From: Fumia xinanensis
GTDB taxonomy: Bacteria; Bacillota; Clostridia; Oscillospirales; Ruminococcaceae
Length of the DNA: 64,000 nucleotides
Assembly (NCBI RefSeq): GCF_014384905.1
Contig: NZ_JACRSV010000001.1
Span: 1,178,001-1,242,000 of the forward strand
Reading direction: 5' to 3'
In this document: positions 43,238-51,449 of the stretch, in pieces
Layout of the letters: every line of letters begins with the position of its first letter
Position numbering within the stretch: position 1 is the stretch's first letter
Program-made: the position numbers and the translations under genes
Notes under the pieces: generated by a model
Seen by the model: only the letters and a program-made list of their open reading frames with translations
Database searches by the model: none
What the model was told of the DNA's origin: nothing

Positions 43238-43807
43238 TTACAGCATTCCAGACAGCAGCTCCAGGGCATTTGAGAAGGCGATGGGCTTTCCGTACTCGAT
43301 GGCGTAAGCCTCTTGAAGGATGCCCTGCCCCGCGTAATAGGAGCATTCTTTCTTTAGAAAAGTAGGCTGTCGGTTGGAAATGATGAAATAGAGCAGGAGC
43401 CGGTAGCCGTCTGCCGTCCGATAAAGGGCGCTGCGGCGGATCTCTCTGGCAAAACGGTCGTGAAACATTTTGGCCGCCTCGATAAGGGTTTCCTTGTCCC
43501 CGAAATCGAAGGCCACCGGGTTTCGAAAGGTCTCCCGGTACCGTTTTTTCTTCCGTTCGTTTTTATGTACCACCGGTCCGATGCGCAAAATGCAGCCCTC
43601 CCCGTTTGGGTACGCTTCGATGAGGATGCGGGTTTTGGTGAAATCGATTCCCGTCTGCTCTTGGATGCGGCTTAAAAGCTCCGCCGCCATTCGCCGTGTG
43701 GCGATTCCCTTGGCGTCCAGCAAACGGAAGGTGAGGTCATAGTAGGCAAGATCTTCCCCCGTGAGGAAAACAATGACGTTTCCGGTTTGTTCCGGTTCGA
43801 TTCTCAT
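43238..43807 (-). CDS. MecA-like adaptor protein
   Basis: A 189-residue protein. MRIEPEQTGNVIVFLTGEDLAYYDLTF is the N-terminal target-binding domain pattern of MecA (normally MxIexinexxikvfiTxxDL). The C-terminal half (about residues 100-185) ends YAIEYGKPIAFSNALELLSGML, matching the ClpC-binding domain's EYG/L..A...L end. MecA delivers substrates such as ComK to ClpCP. This copy is divergent and a little short. Confidence 0.65.
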   Translation of the reverse strand: MRIEPEQTGNVIVFLTGEDLAYYDLTFRLLDAKGIATRRMAAELLSRIQEQTGIDFTKTRILIEAYPNGEGCILRIGPVVHKNERKKKRYRETFRNPVAFDFGDKETLIEAAKMFHDRFAREIRRSALYRTADGYRLLLYFIISNRQPTFLKKECSYYAGQGILQEAYAIEYGKPIAFSNALELLSGML

Positions 43808-43924
43808 AATGGATACGCGATTGGTGGCATAGCGCCAATCTCTCCTTTCCCTTCTATACTACAAGGCGTAAAACGCCTTTTCTCGTTTCTTTATCATATG
43901 ATTTTTTTAAGGATGTGTTAACCG

Positions 43925-44971
43925 GTGAACTCTGAAGCACGATTCCGCAGGCAGGCGCTGGATACCTGCCTCGCTCTCACACCCCTTTTGTTCATGGGCG
44001 TTTATTTTTACGGCCCCAGGGTGCTGATCCTCACCCTCATCAGTGTCCTCACAGCCCTTGTGACCGACTATTTTTGCCTGTTGATGCAGGGGGAGCGCCG
44101 CTTCCGAAAGGGCGATTTTTCCGCACTGGTCACCGGCTACCTCTTCGCCATGCTGCTTCCCGCCTCGGCGCCCTATTGGCTCGTCGTCGTAGGCGCGGTA
44201 TTCGCCATGGCGGTGGTGCGCCATCCCTTCGGCGGCCACTACAACACCATGTTCAATCCGGCCTTAACGGCCTTCGCCTTCGTCACCATCTGCTGGACCG
44301 ACGTTGTGACGAGCTACCCCACCCCCCGCACCGTCCTGCCCCTTTCCGCTACGGTGGAAAACCTCGCTTTGAGCACTTCCCCGGCCTACCGGCTCATGCA
44401 CGGCGGCGCTGAAAACATTGATCTTTTGAACGCCCTTTTGGGCAATTTCTACGGCCCCTTGGGCGCCACCAGCATCCTGGTGCTTTTGTGCTGCGGCATT
44501 TTTCTCATCGTCCGGAAAACCATCATCTGGCAGATCCCTGTAGCGACCTTGGGGATCGTGGCACTCTTTTCGCTGATCCTCCCGAGAGTCAACGCCAGCC
44601 TCCCCACTTCTCTGATTTTGGAGCTGATTTCCGGCGTGCTCCTCTTTTCAGTGCTGTTTGTGGCCTCTATGGACAACGGTGAGTTGCAAACCACCTCCGG
44701 GAAATGGGTCTATGGTATTATATTGGGGCTTTTCGTTGTCCTATTCCGGCATATCAGCAAAATTGAACTGGTCACCCCTTTCGCCATTATCATCATGAAC
44801 GCCATCGACCACAAATGCGACGACTATGCCGCAAACATTGTGCGGTACGGCGGCGCTTTCTGTGAGGATGCTTGGCTGATCCTCAAATGGCTGGGCGGTC
44901 AAATCGGACGTTTCTTCGTTTTCCTCTGGAACAAACTCTTTGCCCTATTCCAGAAGATCATCGACAAATAA
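43925..44971 (+). CDS. RnfD/NqrB-like membrane protein
   Basis: A 348-residue membrane protein with about ten helices. Conserved points are VTGYLFAMLLPASAPYWLVVVGAVFA, FGGHYNTMFNPALTAFAF and GPLGATSILVL, the RnfD/NqrB core. The FMN-attachment loop, S-(G/Q)-A-T in RnfD, reads PLSATVEN: the Thr remains but the context is degraded. The late TDP motif is MDN. It starts with GTG behind AAGGA and is the first gene of a three-gene unit with RnfE- and RnfA-like genes. Flavin attachment is uncertain. Confidence 0.8.
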   Translation: MNSEARFRRQALDTCLALTPLLFMGVYFYGPRVLILTLISVLTALVTDYFCLLMQGERRFRKGDFSALVTGYLFAMLLPASAPYWLVVVGAVFAMAVVRHPFGGHYNTMFNPALTAFAFVTICWTDVVTSYPTPRTVLPLSATVENLALSTSPAYRLMHGGAENIDLLNALLGNFYGPLGATSILVLLCCGIFLIVRKTIIWQIPVATLGIVALFSLILPRVNASLPTSLILELISGVLLFSVLFVASMDNGELQTTSGKWVYGIILGLFVVLFRHISKIELVTPFAIIIMNAIDHKCDDYAANIVRYGGAFCEDAWLILKWLGGQIGRFFVFLWNKLFALFQKIIDK

Positions 44972-44983
44972 GGGGGTGCCGGA

Positions 44984-45691
44984 ATGCTGCGAAAACTCTA
45001 TCAGAAACACCGCACGACGGTGAATAAATTCGACGCTGTGCTTTTAAACAATCCAGTGCTGGAACGGGGCCTCGTCATCGCGCCGGTCATCGTGGCGGCG
45101 AATTCTCTGAAAAACGCCCTCAGCCTGGGAGTGGCTTTTGCCGTCATCACCTTTTTCACCATCGCCATTTCCTATTTCATCCCAAAGAGCATCCCCTACA
45201 CCTTCCGGGTCATTGGCAACGCCATGACCGCCTCGCTGATTTTTATCCCTGGGGCCATGCTGGTGGAGCAGATGCTTCCCGGCTCCACCCAGAGTTTGGG
45301 GATTTATCTGCCCCTCTTAGCCACAAATTCTCTTATCATCCAGAAAAGCGAATCCCGGTTCCACAAAATGAAATATTCCGACATGCTTTTGCAGCTTCTT
45401 TGTAATGCAGCGGGCTTCTTCCTCGTTGTTACTGTTGTGGGGAGTATCCGAGAACTTTTAGGAAGCGGCACCCTGATGGGTGCGGCAGTACCCGGCATCA
45501 CTTTCAAGGCCCCAGCCTTCCTTTTCCCCTTCATGGGCTTTATCCTTGTGGGATTCCTGGCGGCGGGAGTCAAAAAACTGGTTTTTTTCCTGAACAGCAA
45601 ACCCCGGGAGAAACGCCGCCGCAGAAAATCTTTTTCCGAACCGGCCTTTGAGGCCCCAACGGACACAACAGGAGGTGCCGCAGATGAATAA
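44984..45691 (+). CDS. RnfE/NqrD-like membrane protein without iron-sulfur cysteines
   Basis: A 235-residue membrane protein with six helices and a basic, hydrophilic C-terminal tail of about 30 residues. It aligns with RnfE: NNPVLERGLVIAPVIVAANSLKNAL against NN..LVQLLGLCPLLAVTS.ATNAL, and YLPLLATNSLII against FIPLIVTNCIVV. Both cysteines that hold half of the membrane 2Fe-2S cluster are replaced (Ala33, Ser116). VVGSIRELLGSGTLMGA is well conserved. It starts 12 bases after the RnfD-like gene and overlaps the next gene by 8 bases. Confidence 0.85.
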   Translation: MLRKLYQKHRTTVNKFDAVLLNNPVLERGLVIAPVIVAANSLKNALSLGVAFAVITFFTIAISYFIPKSIPYTFRVIGNAMTASLIFIPGAMLVEQMLPGSTQSLGIYLPLLATNSLIIQKSESRFHKMKYSDMLLQLLCNAAGFFLVVTVVGSIRELLGSGTLMGAAVPGITFKAPAFLFPFMGFILVGFLAAGVKKLVFFLNSKPREKRRRRKSFSEPAFEAPTDTTGGAADE

Positions 45692-46301
45692 TTTCTGGAT
45701 GGATGTCAAGAATATCGCAATGGCATCTGGGCAGATCGCCCTTTTGGCCATTTTTGCCCAAAACATCATCTTCACCAGGGCTTTGGGCACCAGCGCCTCT
45801 CTGTTCGTCATCCGAAAAAAGTATAACCTTGGTATTTTCGGGCTCATCATGGCGGTGATTACTACCCTGTCGTCCTGCATCATATACTTTTTCAGAAGGC
45901 CCATCAATTCCCTTCAGTATGCCGTTTACTTTAGGCCTTTCTTCTATGTGGTCATCGTCGGGGCGGTGTATGTGGCGGTGCTGCTCTTTTGCAGCAAGTT
46001 TCTCAAAAAACAAATCGATAAAATCCGTCCCATGATTCATTTAGCAGCCTTTAACGGCGCGGTTTTAGGAGCGCTTCTCTTAAACGCGTCTGCCAAGATG
46101 GATTTTTGGGGATATCTGGCCTTTGGCATCGGCACCGGCGTGGGATTCATACTGGCCTCCTACCTGATCGCCCTGGGCTTCGACCGATTAAACAGCGATA
46201 AAATTCCCCGGGTGTTCCGTGGCTTCCCCATCACCCTCATTTACATTGGTATCCTCTCTCTGGCCTTTCACGGCCTCATCGGACACGAGCTGTCTATGTA
46301 A
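45684..46301 (+). CDS. RnfA/NqrE-like membrane protein without iron-sulfur cysteines
   Basis: A 205-residue six-helix protein. QNIIFTRALGTSASLFVIRKK aligns with [20 protein letters not shown] of RnfA and FNGAVLGALLLN with TNCAVLGVALLN, so both cluster cysteines are lost (Ser37, Gly125). The end, PRVFRGFPITLIYIGILSLAFHGLIG, is plainly RnfA-like. GGAGGTG gives a strong start at 45684 inside the end of the upstream gene. RnfB, RnfC and RnfG genes are absent from both flanks. Confidence 0.83.
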   Translation: MNNFWMDVKNIAMASGQIALLAIFAQNIIFTRALGTSASLFVIRKKYNLGIFGLIMAVITTLSSCIIYFFRRPINSLQYAVYFRPFFYVVIVGAVYVAVLLFCSKFLKKQIDKIRPMIHLAAFNGAVLGALLLNASAKMDFWGYLAFGIGTGVGFILASYLIALGFDRLNSDKIPRVFRGFPITLIYIGILSLAFHGLIGHELSM

Positions 46302-46328
46302 TACATTCCCGAAAGGATTGGAACCGGT

Positions 46329-47438
46329 ATGGCAAGAAGAAGAAAAATCAAACATTACCGCAGCGGATATATGAGCCGCAAGCGCAGGCGGATGAAAATC
46401 GTCAAGACGCTGGTATTTATTTTGGTGCTGGCTGCGCTTATCTTCGTGGGATACAGCGTCGCCCAGTCTATCAGTCGCCTCAATGACCCCAACTATAAGC
46501 CGAAGGAGCCCTCATCTTCGGAGAGTTCGGTCCTGCCCTCAGAAGATAGTTCGGCGGACAGCTCCGGCGAGCCGGAAGGCTCGGAATCTCAGCCGGAGCC
46601 TCAGAATACCGCTTCTGACATTCGTTCTATCCTCCTGCCCGCTGACAGCATGAGAAGCCTGGACGCGGCCGAGGCCTTCCTCAAAACGGTGGATAAAACC
46701 CTCTATAACAGCGTCACCGTCGAGCTGAAAAACGCCGCCGGGCGGATTTTCTACCCCTCCCAGGTGGAGCTGGCCCAAAGAAGCGGCGCTTTGAGCGAGA
46801 CTCAAATCGATGGGAAGGCATTAGCGGAGCTCATCGAGCGATACGGCCTGCGGCCTGTCGCCCGCATTTACGCCTTACAGGACGATTACGCCTCTCACGC
46901 CACTTACTCTACTTCTTACCTCTATCAGAACCAGCCGGGAGTCACCTGGCTCGACAATTCTGCTGACGCAGGGGGAAAATCCTGGCTGAACCCCTATATG
47001 GAAGCGGCCGGCAGTTATCTCAACGCCATCGTCACTGAAATCGCCCAGTCCGGCTACAAAGCCATCGTCGTAAACGGCATCCAATACCCCAATACCGCAA
47101 ACCAGCGGGGCATGGGCCTCGGCCCCAATGCCTCTGCGATGACTACGAAAGAAGCCCTTGAGAAAATCTATACCGGTATGTCCGACTCCGCCAAGGCCTT
47201 TGATGTGCCCGTCATTCCGGCCTATAAAGGCGAATGCTACAAAGGTGAACGCCCACAGGTCTACACTGTGAACCCCAACGAATTCACCGTTTATCCTGCT
47301 TCTCCCATTGTTGGAAGTGATTTGACTGTCCTCGACGCAATCACCGCCCCCACAAAAGACCTGATTCCCACCGTTGACTCGGCAGACCAGATTCCCGCCC
47401 TCAAGGAAAAGGGTATTGAACAGTATTTGGTGGGATAG
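46329..47438 (+). CDS. DUF4015-like putative glycosidase, likely inactive, membrane-anchored
   Basis: A 369-residue protein with a basic N-terminus, one membrane helix (VKTLVFILVLAALIFVGYSV, about residues 25-44), a Ser/Glu/Pro linker to about 95, then a TIM-barrel-like domain. LNPYMEAAGSYLNAIVTEIAQSGYKAIVVNGIQYP aligns with the DUF4015 block NPY..Y.v.IA.E....GFdEIqFDYiRFP, but the acidic FDY is VNG, so the catalytic Asp appears to be Asn. Begins 27 bases after the RnfA-like gene and may belong to the same transcript. Probably a non-catalytic sugar-binding wall protein. Confidence 0.65.
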   Translation: MARRRKIKHYRSGYMSRKRRRMKIVKTLVFILVLAALIFVGYSVAQSISRLNDPNYKPKEPSSSESSVLPSEDSSADSSGEPEGSESQPEPQNTASDIRSILLPADSMRSLDAAEAFLKTVDKTLYNSVTVELKNAAGRIFYPSQVELAQRSGALSETQIDGKALAELIERYGLRPVARIYALQDDYASHATYSTSYLYQNQPGVTWLDNSADAGGKSWLNPYMEAAGSYLNAIVTEIAQSGYKAIVVNGIQYPNTANQRGMGLGPNASAMTTKEALEKIYTGMSDSAKAFDVPVIPAYKGECYKGERPQVYTVNPNEFTVYPASPIVGSDLTVLDAITAPTKDLIPTVDSADQIPALKEKGIEQYLVG

Positions 47439-47479
47439 CTGACCAGAATACCGGATGATGAAATTAAATAATGGAGCAG

Positions 47480-47511
47480 AAACAGCCGTCGCTAAAAAGC
47501 GCCGGCTGTTT
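47480..47511 (+). terminator. Terminator of the Rnf-like/DUF4015 unit
   Basis: Stem AAACAGCCG-GC / GC-CGGCTGTTT around TAAAAA. Confidence 0.7.
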
Positions 47512-47558
47512 CATTATTGATGAAAAAACACTAAAAAATGACCTGATTGGAAAATGCG

Positions 47559-47587
47559 TTGACAAAAGGAAAAGAGTATGATATTTT
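47559..47587 (+). promoter_or_regulatory. Sigma-A promoter for the EamA transporter
   Basis: TTGACA (47559-47564), 17-base spacer, TATTTT (47582-47587), then about 95 bases of AT-rich leader with TCACGA repeats. Confidence 0.6.
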
Positions 47588-47681
47588 GAATCTCACGATA
47601 AATATAAGTTTCAGAAAATCACGAAAAAATCTCACTAGATGGAGCAGTCAAAATATCCTTTTCCATCCATAAGGAGGAAAA

Positions 47682-48536
47682 ATGAACGCATTTTTACTGA
47701 TTGTCATTATATTCGGGATGACGCTGCAGCAGGTGGCAAGAAAAGCCTACAACATCAGGGTAAAAGGCGGCGTTTACAGCTTTTCCGCGGCGAGTGCTCT
47801 GGTTGCTGCCTTACTTTTCGTTGCGGTCTCCGGCGGAAGTTTTCAATTTTCCTCGACAGCCTTAATCTATGCGATTGCTTTTGCAATTGCGTACAGCGTT
47901 GCAATGGTATTCACCCTGCTTGCCATAACCGAAGGGCCGCTGGCCTTAACCTCCTTGATCATTTCTTACTCGCTGATTATTCCCACATTTTATGGCTTGC
48001 TCTTTTTAAATGAACCAATAGGAATCTGGCTTTTGATCGGAATTTTCCTGCTGCTTGTCTCCCTATTTCTCATCAACTGGGAAAAAAAGGGAGAAAAAAA
48101 AGAAATTACCCTTAAATGGGGCCTGTTTGCCTTACTGGCTTTTGTGGGGAATGGCGCCTGCTCCACCATTCAAAAAGTTCAGCAAATCGATTGCGGCGGC
48201 CGATACAAGAATGAATTTATGATGATAGCCCTCACTATTTCGGCCGTTGTTATGTTCCTGCTTGCACTGCCTGTGGAAAAGAAACGACTTGCCAACAACC
48301 TGAAGCAAGGTTTTCTCTGGTATCTTTTATGTGGTCTTGGCAACGGCGCTGTCAACCTCTTCGTGCTGGTACTGTCCCTCAAAATGCCGGCGTCTGTTAT
48401 GTTTCCCTTAATTTCCGCCGGAGGTATTGTGACAACGGTTTTCATATCGCTATTTGTGTATAAAGAAAAGCTGTCGATCCAGCAAAAATTCGGCGTCGCT
48501 TTGGGCACACTTGCCATTGTAGCGCTCAATTTGTAA
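47682..48536 (+). CDS. EamA/DMT-superfamily transporter
   Basis: A 284-residue protein with ten helices in two repeats. The first repeat ends near LLVSLFLINWEKKGEKKE and the second has GLFALLAFVGNGACSTIQK and VMFPLISAGGIVTTVFISLFVYKEKLSIQQKFGV, the typical EamA end (E-K-L...Q..G). Exports or imports small metabolites; the substrate is unknown. AAGGAGG precedes the ATG. Confidence 0.88.
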   Translation: MNAFLLIVIIFGMTLQQVARKAYNIRVKGGVYSFSAASALVAALLFVAVSGGSFQFSSTALIYAIAFAIAYSVAMVFTLLAITEGPLALTSLIISYSLIIPTFYGLLFLNEPIGIWLLIGIFLLLVSLFLINWEKKGEKKEITLKWGLFALLAFVGNGACSTIQKVQQIDCGGRYKNEFMMIALTISAVVMFLLALPVEKKRLANNLKQGFLWYLLCGLGNGAVNLFVLVLSLKMPASVMFPLISAGGIVTTVFISLFVYKEKLSIQQKFGVALGTLAIVALNL

Positions 48537-48661
48537 TCGAATGCCTTTGCAAAAAATTTCGCATAACTCCTTCAATTCAGCGGATACTAGTAAGGCAATC
48601 GGCACCACGGAAATGCGTTTGCCCGCAGTGCCATGCTTTCCCTGAAAGAGAGGAATTTTAG

Positions 48662-48856
48662 ATGAGCAAAAACGTCAAGCAGCAGGTGCTCGACGAACTG
48701 AACAGCCGGATCGACCGCTTGAAAAAACATGCCGATGATCCCATCGTTCAGGCGGACAACAACTACGACGTGTTGAACCAGGCTCTGTCAAAGACCATCG
48801 GTGAACCCCTCTGCAAAGAGCTGGAAAACGTCCGAGATTTCGTCGAAACCCTGTAG
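48662..48856 (+). CDS. Small hypothetical protein
   Basis: A 64-residue helical, charged protein (MSKNVKQQVLDELNSRIDRLKKHAD) without a recognised family. GAGAGGAATTTTAG precedes the ATG and the codon pattern resembles neighbouring genes. Soluble, no cysteines. Function unknown. Confidence 0.55.
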   Translation: MSKNVKQQVLDELNSRIDRLKKHADDPIVQADNNYDVLNQALSKTIGEPLCKELENVRDFVETL

Positions 48857-48863
48857 TGAAAAC

Positions 48864-48966
48864 AAAAAAGCACCCGCCGAAAGCCCTTTTTCCTCCGTCA
48901 CTGCGTTTGCGGGCGGCACACCGCCCTGCGGATGGAAATTAGAGCGCTCCTGGCGGGCGCTTTTTT
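48864..48966. repeat. Branched hairpin element between convergent genes
   Basis: Outer arms AAAAAAGC-CCCGCC and GGCGGG-GCTTTTTT, about 75 bases of interior, and an inner perfect hairpin GGGCGG-CACA-CCGCCC (48911-48926). Probably a bidirectional terminator built on a mobile palindromic element; its outer AAAAAGC/GCTTTTT closure recalls the 163-bp repeat. Confidence 0.6.
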
Positions 48967-48986
48967 CTGTTTTATAAATCCCTAAA

Positions 48987-50363
48987 TCACTCTTCGCTGA
49001 GCTCTATCTGCCCTTTGTCCACAGACTTGACCCATTTGCAGAAGTTCACCTTAACGACCGCTACAAAGCATTTAAGGATCTGGTCGCACTTGAGGCAGCA
49101 AAAAACGATAAGGGGCGGAAGCTTCAGCCAAAACGCCGCGGCCCAGGACAGAGGGATGACCACCAGCCAGATAAAGATACTGTCGTTGTAGAGGACGAAT
49201 TTGGTATCCCCGCCCCCGCGGACGATACCTGTGAGCACCGCCACTTGATAGGACGTCCCTATCACTGTCACCGACAGAACATTCATAAACTGGATTGCCA
49301 GCGCCTTGGAAGCTTCGGAAATCTGATAGAAGGTAAGGATGAACCCTTTGGAAAAAAACAGCAGCGCTCCCGTCGCCACACCGATAATGAGATACAGAAT
49401 TTGCAGCGTCTTGGCGTACTCCTTGACGAGATGGATTTTACCCTCTCCAATGGTCTTGCCTACCAGGACCCCAGACGCGCTGGCTGCGCCGTAAGAAACC
49501 ACCGACAATATCTGGAACACCGTGGTGGCGATGCTGTTGGCGGCGATGGCTGAAGCACCCAGATGTCCCAAAATACCGGTCTGGATCGCCTGGGCGATGC
49601 CCCACATGGCATTGGAGGCGATGACAGGAGACCCCACCCTCACATACTGGCTGAGAAGAGCCTTGTCCATCTTTCCGAAGTCCCTCAGCTTCAAACAAAT
49701 CTTCTTGTCCCCGAATTTCAGGTAAAAAAGAACAATGATGAATTCGATTACCCTGGAAGTCAGAGTGGCAACGGCGGCGCCTCTAGCCCCCAACTCCGGC
49801 GCGCCAAAATTGCCGTAAATCAGGCAGTAGTTGAGGCAGCAGTTGATAATCAGCGTAGAAGTGGACACCGCAAAGCCGATCTTGACCGTCTCGACGCTTC
49901 TCAAAGAGCAGAGGAGCACGTTCGTCATAGCGAAAAACACGTAGGAAAAGCAGATGATCTGAAGGTATTTTACCCCTTCGGTGATGACTTCCCCTTCGTT
50001 GGTGAGAAGCCCCAGCGTCTGATGAGGCAGGAAAAACACCACTGCCCAGAGGATAACGGCAAAGATGACGCCGAACTTTAAGCCGATATTGACGATTTTG
50101 CGGATGGGGTCTATATCTTTGCGCCCCCAGCATCGGGAGCTGAGCACTACGATTCCTTCCCCGACGCCCATAACCACCATTTGGAGGAAAAATTGAATTT
50201 GGTTGACCAGCGCCACTCCCGAAAGGGATGGCTCGCTGTAGGCTCCCAGCATGACGTTATCCGCCAGATTGACAGCGAAAACGATTACATTTTGCAGTGC
50301 AATAGTAAAGGTCAGCGCAAAAAAACGCCGGTAAAAGTTTTTGTCCTTGGTAAACAGTCCCAT
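48987..50363 (-). CDS. MATE-family multidrug/metabolite efflux protein
   Basis: A 458-residue, 12-helix transporter. FALTFTIALQNVIVFAVNLADNVMLGAYS at the start, VMGVGEGIVVLSSRCWGRKD, and the second-half GIVRGGGDTKFVLYNDSIFIWLVVIPLSW are typical MATE blocks. It couples Na+ or H+ entry to export of cationic compounds. The start at 50363 has AAAGGCG nine bases upstream. No regulator is adjacent. Confidence 0.93.
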   Translation of the reverse strand: MGLFTKDKNFYRRFFALTFTIALQNVIVFAVNLADNVMLGAYSEPSLSGVALVNQIQFFLQMVVMGVGEGIVVLSSRCWGRKDIDPIRKIVNIGLKFGVIFAVILWAVVFFLPHQTLGLLTNEGEVITEGVKYLQIICFSYVFFAMTNVLLCSLRSVETVKIGFAVSTSTLIINCCLNYCLIYGNFGAPELGARGAAVATLTSRVIEFIIVLFYLKFGDKKICLKLRDFGKMDKALLSQYVRVGSPVIASNAMWGIAQAIQTGILGHLGASAIAANSIATTVFQILSVVSYGAASASGVLVGKTIGEGKIHLVKEYAKTLQILYLIIGVATGALLFFSKGFILTFYQISEASKALAIQFMNVLSVTVIGTSYQVAVLTGIVRGGGDTKFVLYNDSIFIWLVVIPLSWAAAFWLKLPPLIVFCCLKCDQILKCFVAVVKVNFCKWVKSVDKGQIELSEE

Positions 50364-50659
50364 ATCTTCATACGCCTTTCTTTTTCTGTCTTCCCCGCTC
50401 CCAAAGCAGATGCGAGAGTTTCATCGGGCACCAAATATCCTCCGCTCAGGGAGGTTCTCAAATTCCGCGGGAGATTGCCCTTTCCCGCGAAGCAGGAATC
50501 TTCACTATGGATTATAAGACTTTTCCTATCGTTTGGCAAGAGGCTGCAGGAAGCAAAACATCTAAAATATCCAAAAATCACATATGCCTTTCTATTTCCT
50601 TAAAAACCAACATCATCCTTATATTAGCTCTACTAGGAGAAAGACTCAGCCATTGGCAA

Positions 50660-50727
50660 CGTCCAAAAACCCTGCTACGGATATGCCCGACACTTTTCCC
50701 GCTCTCAGCGACTTGATTCCTTTGACC
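50660..50727 (-). repeat. Relic of the MuF-toxin linker
   Basis: This 68-base stretch matches 53813-53880 inside the toxin gene with three differences. On the minus strand it reads VKGIKSLRAGKVSGISVAGFLD, against VKGIKSLRAGKVSGISGAGFLD at toxin residues 368-389. It runs into a stop shortly after. It is a leftover of a second toxin copy. Confidence 0.85.
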
Positions 50728-50745
50728 TTTCGTATACAGAAAACT

Positions 50746-50784
50746 GGAGGTATTCCGATAGGCCTTGCCCAATGGAATACCTCC
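50746..50784 (-). terminator. Hairpin after the probable orphan immunity gene
   Basis: Perfect 11-bp stem GGAGGTATTCC / GGAATACCTCC with a 17-base loop, 15 bases after the stop codon; only a short T run. Confidence 0.55.
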
Positions 50785-50798
50785 TACAGTGTCTGCGA

Positions 50799-51110
50799 TT
50801 AAATGATTTCACCTTTGGAAGTTCTTATCTCCTTAGGATAATTATGGTAATTAATTTCGATTAACTCTCCATTTTTAAGCGTTTTACTATTGTTATTTAC
50901 AATTTTTAATATTTTTAGTGCACAAGCAAAATACTCCTCAAAATTTGAATCATCGTCCTCAAGGCCATTATCTGTTTCATAGCAGGTATCTACTTTTGCT
51001 TCGACAACATCCCCATTGCACAATGTTAAAATATATATATCATCTTTATTTTTACTAATTGCCAAAAACAATTTTTCCATTATGTTTTTTTCTTTAAGTG
51101 AAAAAAACAT
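50799..51110 (-). CDS. Probable immunity protein of an orphan toxin cassette
   Basis: A 103-residue acidic protein (MEKLFLAISKNKDDIYILTLCNGDVVEAKVD...). AT-rich like toxin-immunity cassettes and unlike the flanking genes. It directly follows the orphan toxin tip. GGAGGT sits 7 bases before the ATG at 51110; an earlier ATG at 51152 overlaps the toxin stop (TAATG) and would couple the two. I do not recognise the family. The immunity role is inferred from position, size and acidity. Confidence 0.55.
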   Translation of the reverse strand: MFFSLKEKNIMEKLFLAISKNKDDIYILTLCNGDVVEAKVDTCYETDNGLEDDDSNFEEYFACALKILKIVNNNSKTLKNGELIEINYHNYPKEIRTSKGEII

Positions 51111-51151
51111 ATGATTTACCTCCATTTTTATTGCAGAAAATAAAAAATTCA

Positions 51152-51448
51152 TTATAGATTCTTAAAGTCATTATTTAACTCTGTAAGTAAAACAATAATT
51201 TCAGTTGGGTTCTGCATATTCCATCCCCAAGCTGTTTGATTTTGTTTATAAGCCCATTGTGCTTCTGTCTGCGGGAAGTCAGGATTATCCATATATAAAT
51301 TAGTCGCCGATTTATCTTCGTAAATTATTTTGTTAACTAAATCAACCTCATCTAATTCACTATTAATTTTTCCATGGATATTTACTTCTTTGGGATTATT
51401 AACTATATCAGTAGCCCTACTTCCCCACTTGGCATTGACACTGAACCC
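51152..51448 (-). pseudogene. Orphan C-terminal toxin domain, N-terminus missing
   Basis: A 98-residue open fragment with no start. It reads GFSVNAKWGSRATDIVNNPKEV, then VDLVNKIIYEDKSATNLYMD and NPDFPQTEAQWAYKQNQTAW, and ends FKNL. The IIYEDKSA block is one I associate with C-terminal tips of polymorphic toxins, though I cannot name its enzyme class. Upstream an in-frame stop at 51449-51451 and then IS110 sequence cut it off. A probable immunity gene follows. It is a displaced cassette, possibly usable by recombination with the full toxin gene. Confidence 0.65.
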
Positions 51449-51449
51449 T

